A stretch of DNA of 64,000 nt from Mesorhizobium sp. M2D.F.Ca.ET.226.01.1.1. Lineage in GTDB: Bacteria; Pseudomonadota; Alphaproteobacteria; Rhizobiales; Rhizobiaceae. The position numbers were made by a program, and so were the translations under genes. Within the stretch, counting starts at the first letter, position 1. The number at the start of each line of letters is the position of its first letter. Where the stretch lies: contig NZ_RZOY02000019.1 in the NCBI RefSeq assembly GCF_004022705.2, positions 16,316-80,315 on the forward strand, in the 5' to 3' direction. The notes under the pieces are model-generated. The model saw nothing but the letters and a program-made list of their open reading frames with translations. It did no database searches and had not been told where the DNA came from. Below are positions 52,481-60,356 of this stretch, one piece after another.

Positions 52481-53098
52481 ATGACGCTCACCGGATTTCT
52501 CGCTTACAGCGCCGCCCTCGGCGTCGCCGCCGCCATTCCGGGTCCCGGCGTGACGGCGCTTGTCGCCCGGGCGCTCGGCTCCGGCTTCCGGTCCTCGCTT
52601 GCCATGTCGTTCGGGCTGATGCTCGGCGACCTTACCTATCTCACCGCGGTGGTGCTCGGGCTCGCCTTCGTCGCCCAGACCTTCGGCATGGTTTTCCTTG
52701 CCATCAAATGGGCCGGCGTCGCCTATCTCGCCTTTCTTGCCTGGCGCTTCTGGACCAGCTGGATCACACCGGAAACCATCGAGGCGCGGAAGGCCAAGGG
52801 CGGCCTGGTGTCGAGCTTCATCGCCGGACTGACGGTGACGCTCGGCAACCCGAAGACGATGATCTTCTACCTCGCCATCACGCCGACTATCGTCGACCTG
52901 AAGACGATCACGTTCGCCGACTACGCCATCCTGGCGGTGCTCACCGTGATGGTGCTGTTCGTCGTGCTGGTGCCGTATCTGGCCCTGGCCGCCAAGGCGC
53001 GCTGGTTCCTGAAATCGCCGCGCGCGCTGAAGCTTTTGAACCGCACGGCCGCCGGCTTCATGATGGGCGCGGCGGCCGCCATCGCGGCGCGTCAATAA
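52481..53098 (+). CDS. LysE/RhtB family amino acid exporter
   Basis: The 205-residue protein has six hydrophobic helices and the family motif GPGVTALVARALGSGFRSSLAMSFGLMLGD near the N-terminus. YLAFLAWRFWTSW and FIAGLTVTLGNPKTMIFYLA follow. Members export amino acids or similar small molecules; the substrate is not inferable. ATG 52481 is chosen; a frame open to 52445 adds 12 polar residues. Its TAA stop is the start of a family F repeat. Confidence 0.88.
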   Translation: MTLTGFLAYSAALGVAAAIPGPGVTALVARALGSGFRSSLAMSFGLMLGDLTYLTAVVLGLAFVAQTFGMVFLAIKWAGVAYLAFLAWRFWTSWITPETIEARKAKGGLVSSFIAGLTVTLGNPKTMIFYLAITPTIVDLKTITFADYAILAVLTVMVLFVVLVPYLALAAKARWFLKSPRALKLLNRTAAGFMMGAAAAIAARQ

Positions 53099-53241
53099 GG
53101 TGTATTGATATTCAGGTGAGCCCGGCCTGCGAAGGACGGCTTCCTGCGCTTCCGGTGCTCACGTACTTCTAGTACGCTCCGCTCCGGTTCTCGAAATCCA
53201 CCCTTCTCGGCTCGGCCTGACCTGAATCTCAACACCACTTG
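53096..53241. repeat. Palindromic repeat, family F, long form with inner insert
   Basis: TAAGGTGTATTGATATTCAG and ACCTGAATCTCAACACCACT are the same arms as at 50557. Between them are about 80 extra bases, including CGTACTTCTAGTACG, a small palindrome, and CTCCGCTCCGGTTCTCG. The rest of the gap to 53423 holds no gene that I can support. Confidence 0.82.
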
Positions 53242-53423
53242 GTGCGTGATCGTTTCGATTTCAGCCAAACCATTCCTGAAACCGCTGATGGCGGAAAATG
53301 CATTTCCGGCGCGGCGCGGTTTTGAGCAACCGCCCTACTCGGATATTTTCGGTCGCCGGCCTATCTTGCGCGGCTGAAAGCCCTATTCTGTCTTGCCTGT
53401 GCCATTGCCTTGGGAGCGAACCA

Positions 53424-54404
53424 ATGAACAAGCCCGTCACCTCCGCGCGCGTGCCCGGCCGCGGCCGCGTCTTCAACTCGATCACGGAGACGATTGGCGA
53501 CACGCCGCTGGTCAGGCTGGATAAGTTCGCCAAGGAGAAGGGCATCGTCGCCAACCTCATGGCCAAGCTCGAATTCTTCAACCCGATCGCCTCGGTCAAG
53601 GACCGCATCGGAGTCGCCATGATCGAGGCGCTGGAAGAGGCCGGCAAGATTGCGCCTGGCAAGACGACGCTGATCGAGCCGACCTCCGGCAACACCGGCA
53701 TCGCGCTTGCTTTCGCCGCCGCCGCCAAGGGCTACAAGCTTATCCTCACCATGCCTGAGACCATGTCGGTCGAGCGCCGCAAGATGCTGGCGCTCCTCGG
53801 CGCCGAGCTGGTGCTGACCGAGGGGCCGAAAGGCATGAAGGGCGCCATCGCCAAGGCCGACGAGCTCGCCGCGACGCTGCCCAACGCCATCATTCCGCAG
53901 CAGTTCGAGAACCCGGCCAATCCGGAAATCCACCGCCGCACCACGGCCGAGGAGATCTGGAACGACACCAATGGCGAGGTCGACATCTTCGTTGCTGGCA
54001 TCGGCACCGGCGGCACCATCACCGGCGTCGGCCAGGTGCTGAAGAAGCGCAAGCCGTCGCTGCATGTCGTGGCCGTCGAGCCCGAAGCCTCGCCGGTGCT
54101 GTCGGGCGGCCAGCCCGGTCCGCACAAGATCCAGGGCATCGGCGCGGGCTTCGCTCCAAAAATCCTCGACACTTCGATTTATGACGAGGTGGTTAGGATT
54201 TCGAACGAGGATTCGGTCGCCAACGCCCGGCTCGTCGCCCGCCTCGAAGGCGTGCCGGTCGGCATCTCGTCGGGTGCCGCGCTCCAGGCGGCGATCGTCG
54301 TCGGCTCGCGGCCCGAGAACAAGGGCAAGAACCTCGTCGTCGTCATCCCCTCCTTCGCCGAGCGCTATCTCTCGACCATCCTGTTCGACGGCCTGGGCGC
54401 TTAG
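53424..54404 (+). CDS. cysK: Cysteine synthase A (O-acetylserine sulfhydrylase)
   Basis: CysK makes cysteine from O-acetylserine and sulfide. The 326-residue protein has K59 in NPIASVKDRIG as the PLP Lys, TSGNTGIALAFAAAAKGY, GIGTGGTITGVGQVLK and VGISSGAALQAA. ATG 53424 is preferred; the upstream frame lacks support. The window therefore has both direct sulfhydrylation (here) and reverse transsulfuration (26414-29028). Confidence 0.95.
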   Translation: MNKPVTSARVPGRGRVFNSITETIGDTPLVRLDKFAKEKGIVANLMAKLEFFNPIASVKDRIGVAMIEALEEAGKIAPGKTTLIEPTSGNTGIALAFAAAAKGYKLILTMPETMSVERRKMLALLGAELVLTEGPKGMKGAIAKADELAATLPNAIIPQQFENPANPEIHRRTTAEEIWNDTNGEVDIFVAGIGTGGTITGVGQVLKKRKPSLHVVAVEPEASPVLSGGQPGPHKIQGIGAGFAPKILDTSIYDEVVRISNEDSVANARLVARLEGVPVGISSGAALQAAIVVGSRPENKGKNLVVVIPSFAERYLSTILFDGLGA

Positions 54405-54525
54405 GCCCATCCGCGCTGGACCGTCGAAAAAACAAGGCTGGTAGCGGCCGCCTCGCTTGAGCTTGGGCGAGGCTTCCGATTCTACTCCCCGTGCCGACTG
54501 TTCGTCGGTGGCGGAGGATTTTTCG

Positions 54526-55149
54526 ATGTACAAGCTCTATACGCGCCCGGGCAGCGGCGGCTTCGTCGTCGAGGCGGCGCTTGCCATGACCGGCGTGCCC
54601 TTCGAACAGATCGACGTGCCGAAGACGGACGTGCCCGATCCGGCCTTCCTCGCCATCAGCCCACTGAACCAGGTGCCGGTGCTGACGCTGCCGGACGGTC
54701 ATTCGCTGACCGAATCGGCGGCGATCTGCATCCTGCTGGCCGAGCGCCATCCGAAGGCCGGCCTCGCGCCGGATGCGGGTTCGCCGGGCCGCGCCGATTT
54801 CCTGCGCTGGATGGCCTTCATGTCGTCGGTGCTCTACCCGGCGATTCTCAGACTCTACTACGCGCACCGCTACATCGCCGATGGCGAAGGCCTGCAGCCG
54901 GTGAAGCAGGCGGCGGTCGCCGAGATGGATCGCGGCTTTGCCATCCTCGACCAGGCGCTGGCCGGGCGTGACTGCCTGGCCGGCGAGACGGTCTCGCTTG
55001 CCGACATCTACCTTGTCATGCTGGTGGCCTGGCATCCCGACATCGAGAAGGCGCGCAGCGCCTGGCCGAACATCGAACGCCTGTGGGCGAGGCTGCGTCA
55101 GTATGAGCTGATACGCAAGCTGAACGCATCGCACGAGATGTGGCCTTAA
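54526..55149 (+). CDS. Glutathione S-transferase family protein
   Basis: The 207-residue protein has the N-domain YKLYTRPGSGGFVVEAALAM, with SPLNQVPVLTLPDGHSLTES giving the cis-Pro and the SES-like glutathione contact. The C-domain has AGETVSLADIYLVMLVAWHP. The Ser at residue 10 may be the catalytic residue. Its role is not specific. It is separate from the GST at 42244, which has a different active-site segment. Confidence 0.88.
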   Translation: MYKLYTRPGSGGFVVEAALAMTGVPFEQIDVPKTDVPDPAFLAISPLNQVPVLTLPDGHSLTESAAICILLAERHPKAGLAPDAGSPGRADFLRWMAFMSSVLYPAILRLYYAHRYIADGEGLQPVKQAAVAEMDRGFAILDQALAGRDCLAGETVSLADIYLVMLVAWHPDIEKARSAWPNIERLWARLRQYELIRKLNASHEMWP

Positions 55150-55167
55150 AGCAGTCCTGGCATTGCT

Positions 55168-56415
55168 CTAATTCCTAGAGAGCTTGGCCTTCTCGTCCTG
55201 CAGGAAACGCCGCAGCGCCGGATCGCGCTCGAGGCCGATCGCCTGGTCGTAGGCCTCGGCGGCGTATTTGATGTTGCCGATCCTGGCCAACAGCCCGGCG
55301 CGGGCGGCCCAATAGGGCTGGTAATCCTGCAGCCGCTTGTCCTCGCCCAGCACGTAAAGCGCTGCCAGTCCTGCCGCGGCGCCCTCGGTTTCGGCGATCG
55401 CCACAGCGCGGTTGATCGCCACCACCGGCGAGCCGGCGACGGCGAGCAACGCGTCGTAAAGCTGGCGGATAGCCGCCCAGTCGGTACCGCTGCCGCGCCG
55501 GCGCGCCGCGTGGGCGGACTGCACGGCGGCCTCCAATTGGTAGCGGCCGATGATTTTTCTTTGCGCGGCGCGCACCAGCAAGGCTTCCGCCTCATCGATC
55601 AGGCTGTCGTCCCACAGCGCGATATCCTGCTCCGCAAGCGGCACGAAGTCCCCCTCCGGTCCGCGCCTTGCCGAACGGCGCGCCTCGGCGAAAAGCATCA
55701 GCGCCAGCAGTCCGAGCGCCTCCGGCTCGTCCGGCATCAGCGAGGCGACCAGCCGTCCGAGCCAGATGCCTTCGGTGGCGAGGTTGCGCCGCCTGGTGTC
55801 GGTGCCGGTCGCATCCGCCCAGCCTTCGGCGAAGGTGGCGTAGATCGCTTCCAGCACGGCACCCAGCCGGTCGCCGAGCTCCGCCTGTTCCGGCACGCGG
55901 AACGGGATCCCGGTTTCGCGGATGCGGGACTTGGCCCGCACCAGACGCTGCCCCATCGTCGCCGGTGAAACCAGGAAGGCCGAGGCGATCGTCGCGGCGT
56001 CGAAACCGAGGATCGTCTGCAGGATCAACGGCGCGCGCACGCTCGGTTCGATCGCCGGATGGGCGCAGGCAAACATCAGCCGCAACCGGTCGTCGGGCAG
56101 ATCCTCGCCGTCCATGCGCGCCTCCATCTCCTCGGCAATCAGCTGCAGATGGTCGCGGGCCGCCTCGCCGGTCAGGCGTCGCCGCACCGCGTCCACGTCG
56201 CGCCGGCGCGCCACGGAGAGCAACCAGGCCTCCGGCTGCGCCGGCACGCCGGTCCGCGGCCAGCGTTCGAGCGCGGCCGCGAAGGCATCGGCCAGCGCGT
56301 CCTCGGCGCCGGCGACGTCGCGCGTGCGCGCCGCCAGCCAGGCGACCAGCTTGCCGTAGCTGCGCCGGGCGGCCGCTTCGGCCGCCGCCCGAGCGATCTC
56401 CGAGCGATCGTCCAT
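55168..56415 (-). CDS. ECF42-type RNA polymerase sigma factor
   Basis: The 415-residue protein is longer than standard ECF sigma factors. Regions sigma-2 (RSYGKLVAWLAARTRDVAGAEDALADAFAAAL) and sigma-4 (APLILQTILGFDAATIASAFLVSPATMGQRLVRAKSRIRE) occupy the first 180 residues. A 230-residue helical C-terminus follows (AVLEAIYATFAEGWADATG, EALGLLALMLFAEARRSAR). This C-extension and the YCII/DGPF gene eight bases upstream identify the ECF42 group, which has no anti-sigma factor; the extension is thought to control activity. A candidate promoter for this group lies before the operon. Confidence 0.9.
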   Translation of the reverse strand: MDDRSEIARAAAEAAARRSYGKLVAWLAARTRDVAGAEDALADAFAAALERWPRTGVPAQPEAWLLSVARRRDVDAVRRRLTGEAARDHLQLIAEEMEARMDGEDLPDDRLRLMFACAHPAIEPSVRAPLILQTILGFDAATIASAFLVSPATMGQRLVRAKSRIRETGIPFRVPEQAELGDRLGAVLEAIYATFAEGWADATGTDTRRRNLATEGIWLGRLVASLMPDEPEALGLLALMLFAEARRSARRGPEGDFVPLAEQDIALWDDSLIDEAEALLVRAAQRKIIGRYQLEAAVQSAHAARRRGSGTDWAAIRQLYDALLAVAGSPVVAINRAVAIAETEGAAAGLAALYVLGEDKRLQDYQPYWAARAGLLARIGNIKYAAEAYDQAIGLERDPALRRFLQDEKAKLSRN

Positions 56416-56422
56416 CGCGGAA

Positions 56423-56791
56423 TCACTCCGCTGCTATGTACTCGGCCATTTCCCAGATCGGCCGTACCTCGACCGTGCCGGTGCTTGCCGCCGGGCAGCG
56501 CGCCGCCCATTCGATGGCCGTGTCGATGTCGGCCGCCTCGATCATGTAGAAGCCGGCGAGCTGCTCCTTGGTGTCCGCATAGGGGCCGTCGAGCACATTG
56601 GTCTTGCCGCCGGCCAGCCGCACCTGGGTGGCCGCCTGGGTCGGCCGCAGCCTGTCGCCGGCAAGCCAGGCGCCCGATTTGTGCAGCGCCTCGGTATAGG
56701 CGCCATAGGCCGCGAGCACCTGCTGGGTCTGCTCTTTCGGAGCATTCGCCATCGCTTTCTCGTCATTGTAGATCAAAAGCATGTATCGCAT
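56423..56791 (-). CDS. YCII-domain (DGPF) protein
   Basis: The 122-residue protein is a YCII ferredoxin-like fold. It has MRYMLLIYNDEKAMANAPKE at the start, and KTNVLDGPYADTKEQLAGFY, where the name motif DGPF reads DGPY. It precedes the ECF42 sigma gene by eight bases, the standing neighbour pair. Its chemical or signalling function is unknown, and it is the likely target of the sigma factor. Confidence 0.9.
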   Translation of the reverse strand: MRYMLLIYNDEKAMANAPKEQTQQVLAAYGAYTEALHKSGAWLAGDRLRPTQAATQVRLAGGKTNVLDGPYADTKEQLAGFYMIEAADIDTAIEWAARCPAASTGTVEVRPIWEMAEYIAAE

Positions 56792-56840
56792 GGTCTTCTC
56801 CCGTTCTTTCTGAAGGCCGCTTCGTCGCGTGCCGACCTAT

Positions 56841-56867
56841 GTCGTGTGGCGTCGACCGATTTCGACA
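56841..56867 (-). promoter_or_regulatory. Candidate ECF42 promoter of the YCII-sigma operon
   Basis: On the minus strand TGTCGAA (56867-56861), a 16-base spacer and CGAC (56844-56841) match the -35 TGTCGA and -10 CGA/TC pattern reported for ECF42 sigma factors. It lies about 50 bases before the YCII start codon and points at it. Confidence 0.6.
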
Positions 56868-56897
56868 GGCGCCCGAAATTTTTGCCGCTCCTCCCAG

Positions 56898-58604
56898 TCA
56901 CTCGGCCGGAACAAGGTGCGGAACTTTGCTTGGCGCCGGGCGCGATGCCGGTTCCAGCCAGCCGCGATAGCGCACGATCAGTCCGGCGACCGGATGCGAT
57001 ATCTCGACATGGAAGCGGAAGCGGCCGTCCTCGGCGGCTTCAAAGGCGTTCGAGCGCGGGCAGAGCCACATCGGCAGCGGCAGGCCGAGCAAGCTCCAGC
57101 GGCGCAGCACAAGCCGAAGCCGGTTGTTGTCGACGACCAGTGCCATAGCGAAGGTGAGCGGACCGAAGCGCTCGCAAAGCAGCCGCTCCGGGCGGCCGCG
57201 CCCGGCGAATTGCCGGCTCGAAAAACTGTGGGTTCCGAACGTCCGCGTCCAGGTCTCGCCGTCCTTGCCGATATCGAAACTGACTTTGACCGGGACATCC
57301 GTCGCGGCGGCGGGAAAGCCGATCAGCCGCGCCGCAAGCCGGCTAAGCATGCCGCTGCCGCGTTCGACTCTGGCGCGGCCCTGCGCCATTGCCGCTCCCT
57401 CATGCATGGCGCGGATTTCAGCGGGAAGGTTTTTCCAGGCATCGCCAAGCAGGTCGGGATAGAGGCCTCTGGCCTCACTGTCGTCCCTCAAGCCGGTATA
57501 GATCGTCTTGCTGGCGAAGAGCTTCTCGTAGTCCTCGAGCTCGACGTCGCGCACCGCCGCCCGTGCGCCCGGCATGGGCATGCGGTCGTCGAGCGCCTTG
57601 CGGATGATCGCCTCGACCGCCATGGACGGGATCAGCGGCCCGTCATCGCCCTCGGCCAAAAGGTGCCAGGACCGCCTGATCGGCCTGCCATCCGCATCCG
57701 CACCCTCGACCGCCACGAACATGCCGCCGCGATGCTCGCCCCAGGACAGCCGGTTGGTCGCCCAGTGCATCAGCGGCGCCAGCGACGACAGGGACGGGAC
57801 GAGGCCAGCGCGGACCAGCCAGGCGAGGCCGATCAGCGCCCGGTGCAGCACCTCCGGCACCGGCCCGGCGCCCATCCAGATCGTGCTCGCTTCCGGCCAC
57901 AGCACCTGCAGCGCCCGCAAATCCGGCACGTCGACCAGCGAGAACAAAGTGTTCCTCACCGGCACGTGCCCAGGCGGCGCGATCGTTGTGCGCATCTGCT
58001 CGGTGAGCGGGTAACCCTCCGCTGCCTTGCCGTTCCGCAGCAGTCGTACCGGCCGGCCGGCATAGCTCGCGATGGCGCGGATGACGTTCTCGCCGACGCC
58101 GGCGAAGGGCGACGGCGCGATGCCGCCGCGAATGCTTTCGATGCGTGCCATGCCGGCCGAGAGGCGTCGCACCACCGCCGCTGTCAACACCGGAAAACTC
58201 GAAACGCCGGAGAGCACCATCACGCCAGCCGCCTTGGCCGCCGCGTCGAAGGCCGAGATCCCGTCTACGAATTCCGAGCCGTCGGCAAGGTCGAGATAGT
58301 GGATGCACGCATCGATGCAGGCCTCGACCAGCCGGTAGCGCCCCTCGCCATAGGCCTGGAACGGGCCGCTGGCGTCGACGACGATGTCGGGCCGCATGCC
58401 CGTGAGTTGCGTGCGAAGGTCGCCGTCGCGGTCGAACATCACCGGCACGAGCCTGGCCCTAGTGGCGCCCCGTCCTTTGCAATAAGCCTCGGCCTTGCCG
58501 AGCGAGCGGCCGGCGACAAGCAGCTCCAGGCGCGGTTCATTCTCGAGCAGCTGCACGATGCGTCCGCCGAAGGTGCCATAGCCGCCGACGATCAGAAGCT
58601 TCAT
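56898..58604 (-). CDS. Saccharopine dehydrogenase-like protein with DUF4166 C-terminal domain
   Basis: The 568-residue protein has an N-terminal NAD(P) domain of the saccharopine dehydrogenase type (LLIVGGYGTFGGRIVQLLEN, residues 3-22; VVDASGPFQAYGEGRYRLVEA). The C-terminal part (about 400-560, with RLIGFPAAATDVPVKVSF and GTHSFSSRQFAGRGRPE) fits DUF4166. The reaction is unknown; a fused dehydrogenase plus lipid-binding-like domain is possible. It lies nine bases after the DCC thiol oxidoreductase gene in the same direction. Confidence 0.83.
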   Translation of the reverse strand: MKLLIVGGYGTFGGRIVQLLENEPRLELLVAGRSLGKAEAYCKGRGATRARLVPVMFDRDGDLRTQLTGMRPDIVVDASGPFQAYGEGRYRLVEACIDACIHYLDLADGSEFVDGISAFDAAAKAAGVMVLSGVSSFPVLTAAVVRRLSAGMARIESIRGGIAPSPFAGVGENVIRAIASYAGRPVRLLRNGKAAEGYPLTEQMRTTIAPPGHVPVRNTLFSLVDVPDLRALQVLWPEASTIWMGAGPVPEVLHRALIGLAWLVRAGLVPSLSSLAPLMHWATNRLSWGEHRGGMFVAVEGADADGRPIRRSWHLLAEGDDGPLIPSMAVEAIIRKALDDRMPMPGARAAVRDVELEDYEKLFASKTIYTGLRDDSEARGLYPDLLGDAWKNLPAEIRAMHEGAAMAQGRARVERGSGMLSRLAARLIGFPAAATDVPVKVSFDIGKDGETWTRTFGTHSFSSRQFAGRGRPERLLCERFGPLTFAMALVVDNNRLRLVLRRWSLLGLPLPMWLCPRSNAFEAAEDGRFRFHVEISHPVAGLIVRYRGWLEPASRPAPSKVPHLVPAE

Positions 58605-58613
58605 CGCGGCCTC

Positions 58614-59066
58614 CTAGCCGACCAGCCTTTGCCGCAGTTCGGCGGATGGGATCTCGCAACTGTCCTTGCGGCCGAACAGCGTGTAACGGTTCCGGGCGAC
58701 GCGATCGTAGAGCCAGTCGCGCAGCGGCCGCGGCAGGATGAGCAGCGCCTTCGCCGCGCGCCACGGCCAGCCGAGCGCCGCCATGACGGCGACGAAACTG
58801 TCGAGCTTGGTGAAGGGGACGCCATCGATGATGGCGAGGTTGCTGTCGTAATCGTCGGTCGGCAGGCCGTGCCGGCGAAACAGCGCCTCGCCGAGCGGCG
58901 ATTGCGCCGTGGCGAAGCGGAAGCGTTTTTCCCGGTCGAGTTTCAGGATGAGCTGGACGAAGCCCGAGCAGAACACGCAGACGCCATCGAAAACGATCAG
59001 CGGCTGGCGGGCGTCATAGGCATGGTTCGGAGAGGCGGGACGGTTCGGTTCGGGCAGGTCGGTCAT
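58614..59066 (-). CDS. DCC-family thiol-disulfide oxidoreductase
   Basis: The 150-residue protein has IVFDGVCVFCSGFVQLILKLD, the DxxCxxC motif of the DCC (DUF393) family, and FATAQSPLGEALFRRHGLPT. The fold is thioredoxin-like with a C-terminal helical part (LPRPLRDWLYDRVARNRYTLFGR). Substrates are unknown. It leads into the saccharopine-type gene and follows two micro-ORFs in the same direction. Confidence 0.88.
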   Translation of the reverse strand: MTDLPEPNRPASPNHAYDARQPLIVFDGVCVFCSGFVQLILKLDREKRFRFATAQSPLGEALFRRHGLPTDDYDSNLAIIDGVPFTKLDSFVAVMAALGWPWRAAKALLILPRPLRDWLYDRVARNRYTLFGRKDSCEIPSAELRQRLVG

Positions 59067-59117
59067 GGCGGCCCCGGCTGCTTGTGCCTTTAGACACTAA
59101 GCCAGCCGGCGGCGGCG

Positions 59118-59243
59118 TTAAAGTCGCGGCGTTGTCGCACGCCAGTTGGCGGCGAGCACGAGGCGCTCGGCGCGATAGGTGGTGGCGCGCTGGTCGGCGG
59201 CCGGCCGGCAAATGCGGCTGTGGTGGGCGCGTTCGCGGGTCAT
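59118..59243 (-). CDS. Micro-ORF 2 with TYRxER motif, 41 residues
   Basis: ATG 59243 opens a frame of 41 residues (start MTRERAHHSRICRPAADQRA) that shares ATTYRAERLVL with its upstream neighbour's APTYRPERYYM. Third-position bases are mostly C/G. It starts one base after the stop of micro-ORF 1, so translation is probably coupled. No family is known to me. Confidence 0.4.
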   Translation of the reverse strand: MTRERAHHSRICRPAADQRATTYRAERLVLAANWRATTPRL

Positions 59244-59244
59244 G

Positions 59245-59385
59245 TCAGTTGACGCCCAGTGAGTTGGCGCGACGCGCGCAGGCCGGGCCCGGGCCGCGCA
59301 TGTAATAGCGCTCCGGCCGATAGGTCGGCGCGACGAATTCGCGAATGGCGGCGGCGTAGCCGGCGATGTGATTCCAGAAGTTCAT
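59245..59385 (-). CDS. Micro-ORF 1 with TYRxER motif, 46 residues
   Basis: ATG 59385 opens 46 residues (MNFWNHIAGYAAAIREFVAP start) containing APTYRPERYYMRGPG. AGGG lies right before the start and a second GGGACAGG slightly further. It is the first of a codirectional row with micro-ORF 2, the DCC gene and the saccharopine-type gene. A basic tail (RRANSLGVN) ends it. Function is unknown. Confidence 0.45.
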   Translation of the reverse strand: MNFWNHIAGYAAAIREFVAPTYRPERYYMRGPGPACARRANSLGVN

Positions 59386-59666
59386 TTCCCTGTCCCTGTC
59401 CCGCTTTCGGATGTCCCGTCCGAATTGTTCGAGAGGATAGCGCCGAGGCGTGAATAGTCGGTGAACGTGATGTTAATTTCTGGTCCGAAACTCGTCGCAT
59501 CATGGCTGGAATGCGGCTGATTCGGGGTCTTTCAGTGCCTTTCGTCGCCATTCCGCTTCGTGTGACTTTTGCATCACATATGTTTCGTTCCGATGTCGCT
59601 TCGACGCGCTTCTGTTTCACGTCCGACCGACGCCGGGAAATTTCATTGCGTTAGGTCGGGTGGCCA

Positions 59667-59691
59667 GGAACCTGTCCCAGAAGAAGACGTT
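59667..59691 (+). promoter_or_regulatory. EcfG (general stress sigma) promoter of the YciF-like gene
   Basis: GGAAC (59667-59671), a 16-base spacer and CGTT (59688-59691) match the EcfG/RpoE2 consensus exactly. It lies 66 bases before the YciF-like start. The remainder of the 372-base gap (59386-59757) holds no gene that I can support. Confidence 0.8.
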
Positions 59692-59757
59692 CACTCAGCA
59701 AGGCCGGGGTGATCCGGCCAACCTCCCGACAACGCGAAACATGGAAAGGCAACCGCC

Positions 59758-60264
59758 ATGGGCTTCTTTTCGAAGGACATCAAAACGCTGGACGATCTCT
59801 TCATCCACACGCTGCGCGACATCTATTATGCCGAAAAGCAGATCGAGAAATCGCTGCCGAAGATGATCGACAAGGCGACCGAACCGCAATTGAAAGCCGG
59901 CTTTCAGAAGCATCTCACGCAGACCAAGGGCCACATCGAGCGGGTCGAACAGGTGTTCGAGCTGCACGGCGTCAAGGCCAAGACCGTCAACTGCCCGGCC
60001 ATCGATGGCATCCTCGAAGAGGCTGACGAAGTCAGCGGCGATGTCGACGACAAGGAAGTCCTCGATGCGGCGCTGATCGCCTCCGCGCAGGCCGTCGAGC
60101 ACTACGAAATAACGCGCTACGGCACGCTGATCGCCTGGGCCAAGCAGCTCGGCCGCAGCGACTGCGCCAACGTGCTGGCCAAGAACCTCAAGGAAGAAGA
60201 GGCGACCGACCGCAAGCTGACAGAGATCGCCGAAAGCAAGGTCAACCTGCAGGCGGCCGAATAA
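59758..60264 (+). CDS. YciF-type ferritin-like stress protein (DUF892)
   Basis: The 168-residue protein is all-helical, with LDDLFIHTLRDIYYAEKQIEKSLPKM at the start and repeated Glu/His metal-site candidates (THIERVEQVF-like HIERVEQVFE; AQAVEHYEITRYG). DUF892 proteins such as YciF have a diiron-ferritin fold and are induced under osmotic and general stress. An exact EcfG promoter precedes it. It is 93 bases ahead of ku. Confidence 0.92.
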   Translation: MGFFSKDIKTLDDLFIHTLRDIYYAEKQIEKSLPKMIDKATEPQLKAGFQKHLTQTKGHIERVEQVFELHGVKAKTVNCPAIDGILEEADEVSGDVDDKEVLDAALIASAQAVEHYEITRYGTLIAWAKQLGRSDCANVLAKNLKEEEATDRKLTEIAESKVNLQAAE

Positions 60265-60287
60265 CGGGCCACATGCCAGCCCTCCCC

Positions 60288-60313
60288 GGAACCCAAGCGA
60301 ACCCCTGGCCGTT
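60288..60313 (+). promoter_or_regulatory. EcfG promoter of ku-ligD
   Basis: GGAAC (60288-60292), a 17-base spacer and CGTT (60310-60313) match the EcfG consensus. It lies 44 bases before the ku start, in the short gap after the YciF-like gene. Confidence 0.78.
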
Positions 60314-60356
60314 GCGGTAGGATCGCGCCGCACAGGAATTTGGCCAGGAGTTCGCC

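Noticed and set aside
53240..53423. A riboswitch or leader before cysK
   Set aside because: No S-box, cobalamin or other conserved riboswitch elements could be recognised; only a general upstream region is seen.
59240..59620. A 126-codon minus-strand frame overlapping the micro-ORFs
   Set aside because: It is in another frame from both micro-ORFs, lacks a ribosome site and has a Ser/Arg-rich composition typical of shadow frames.
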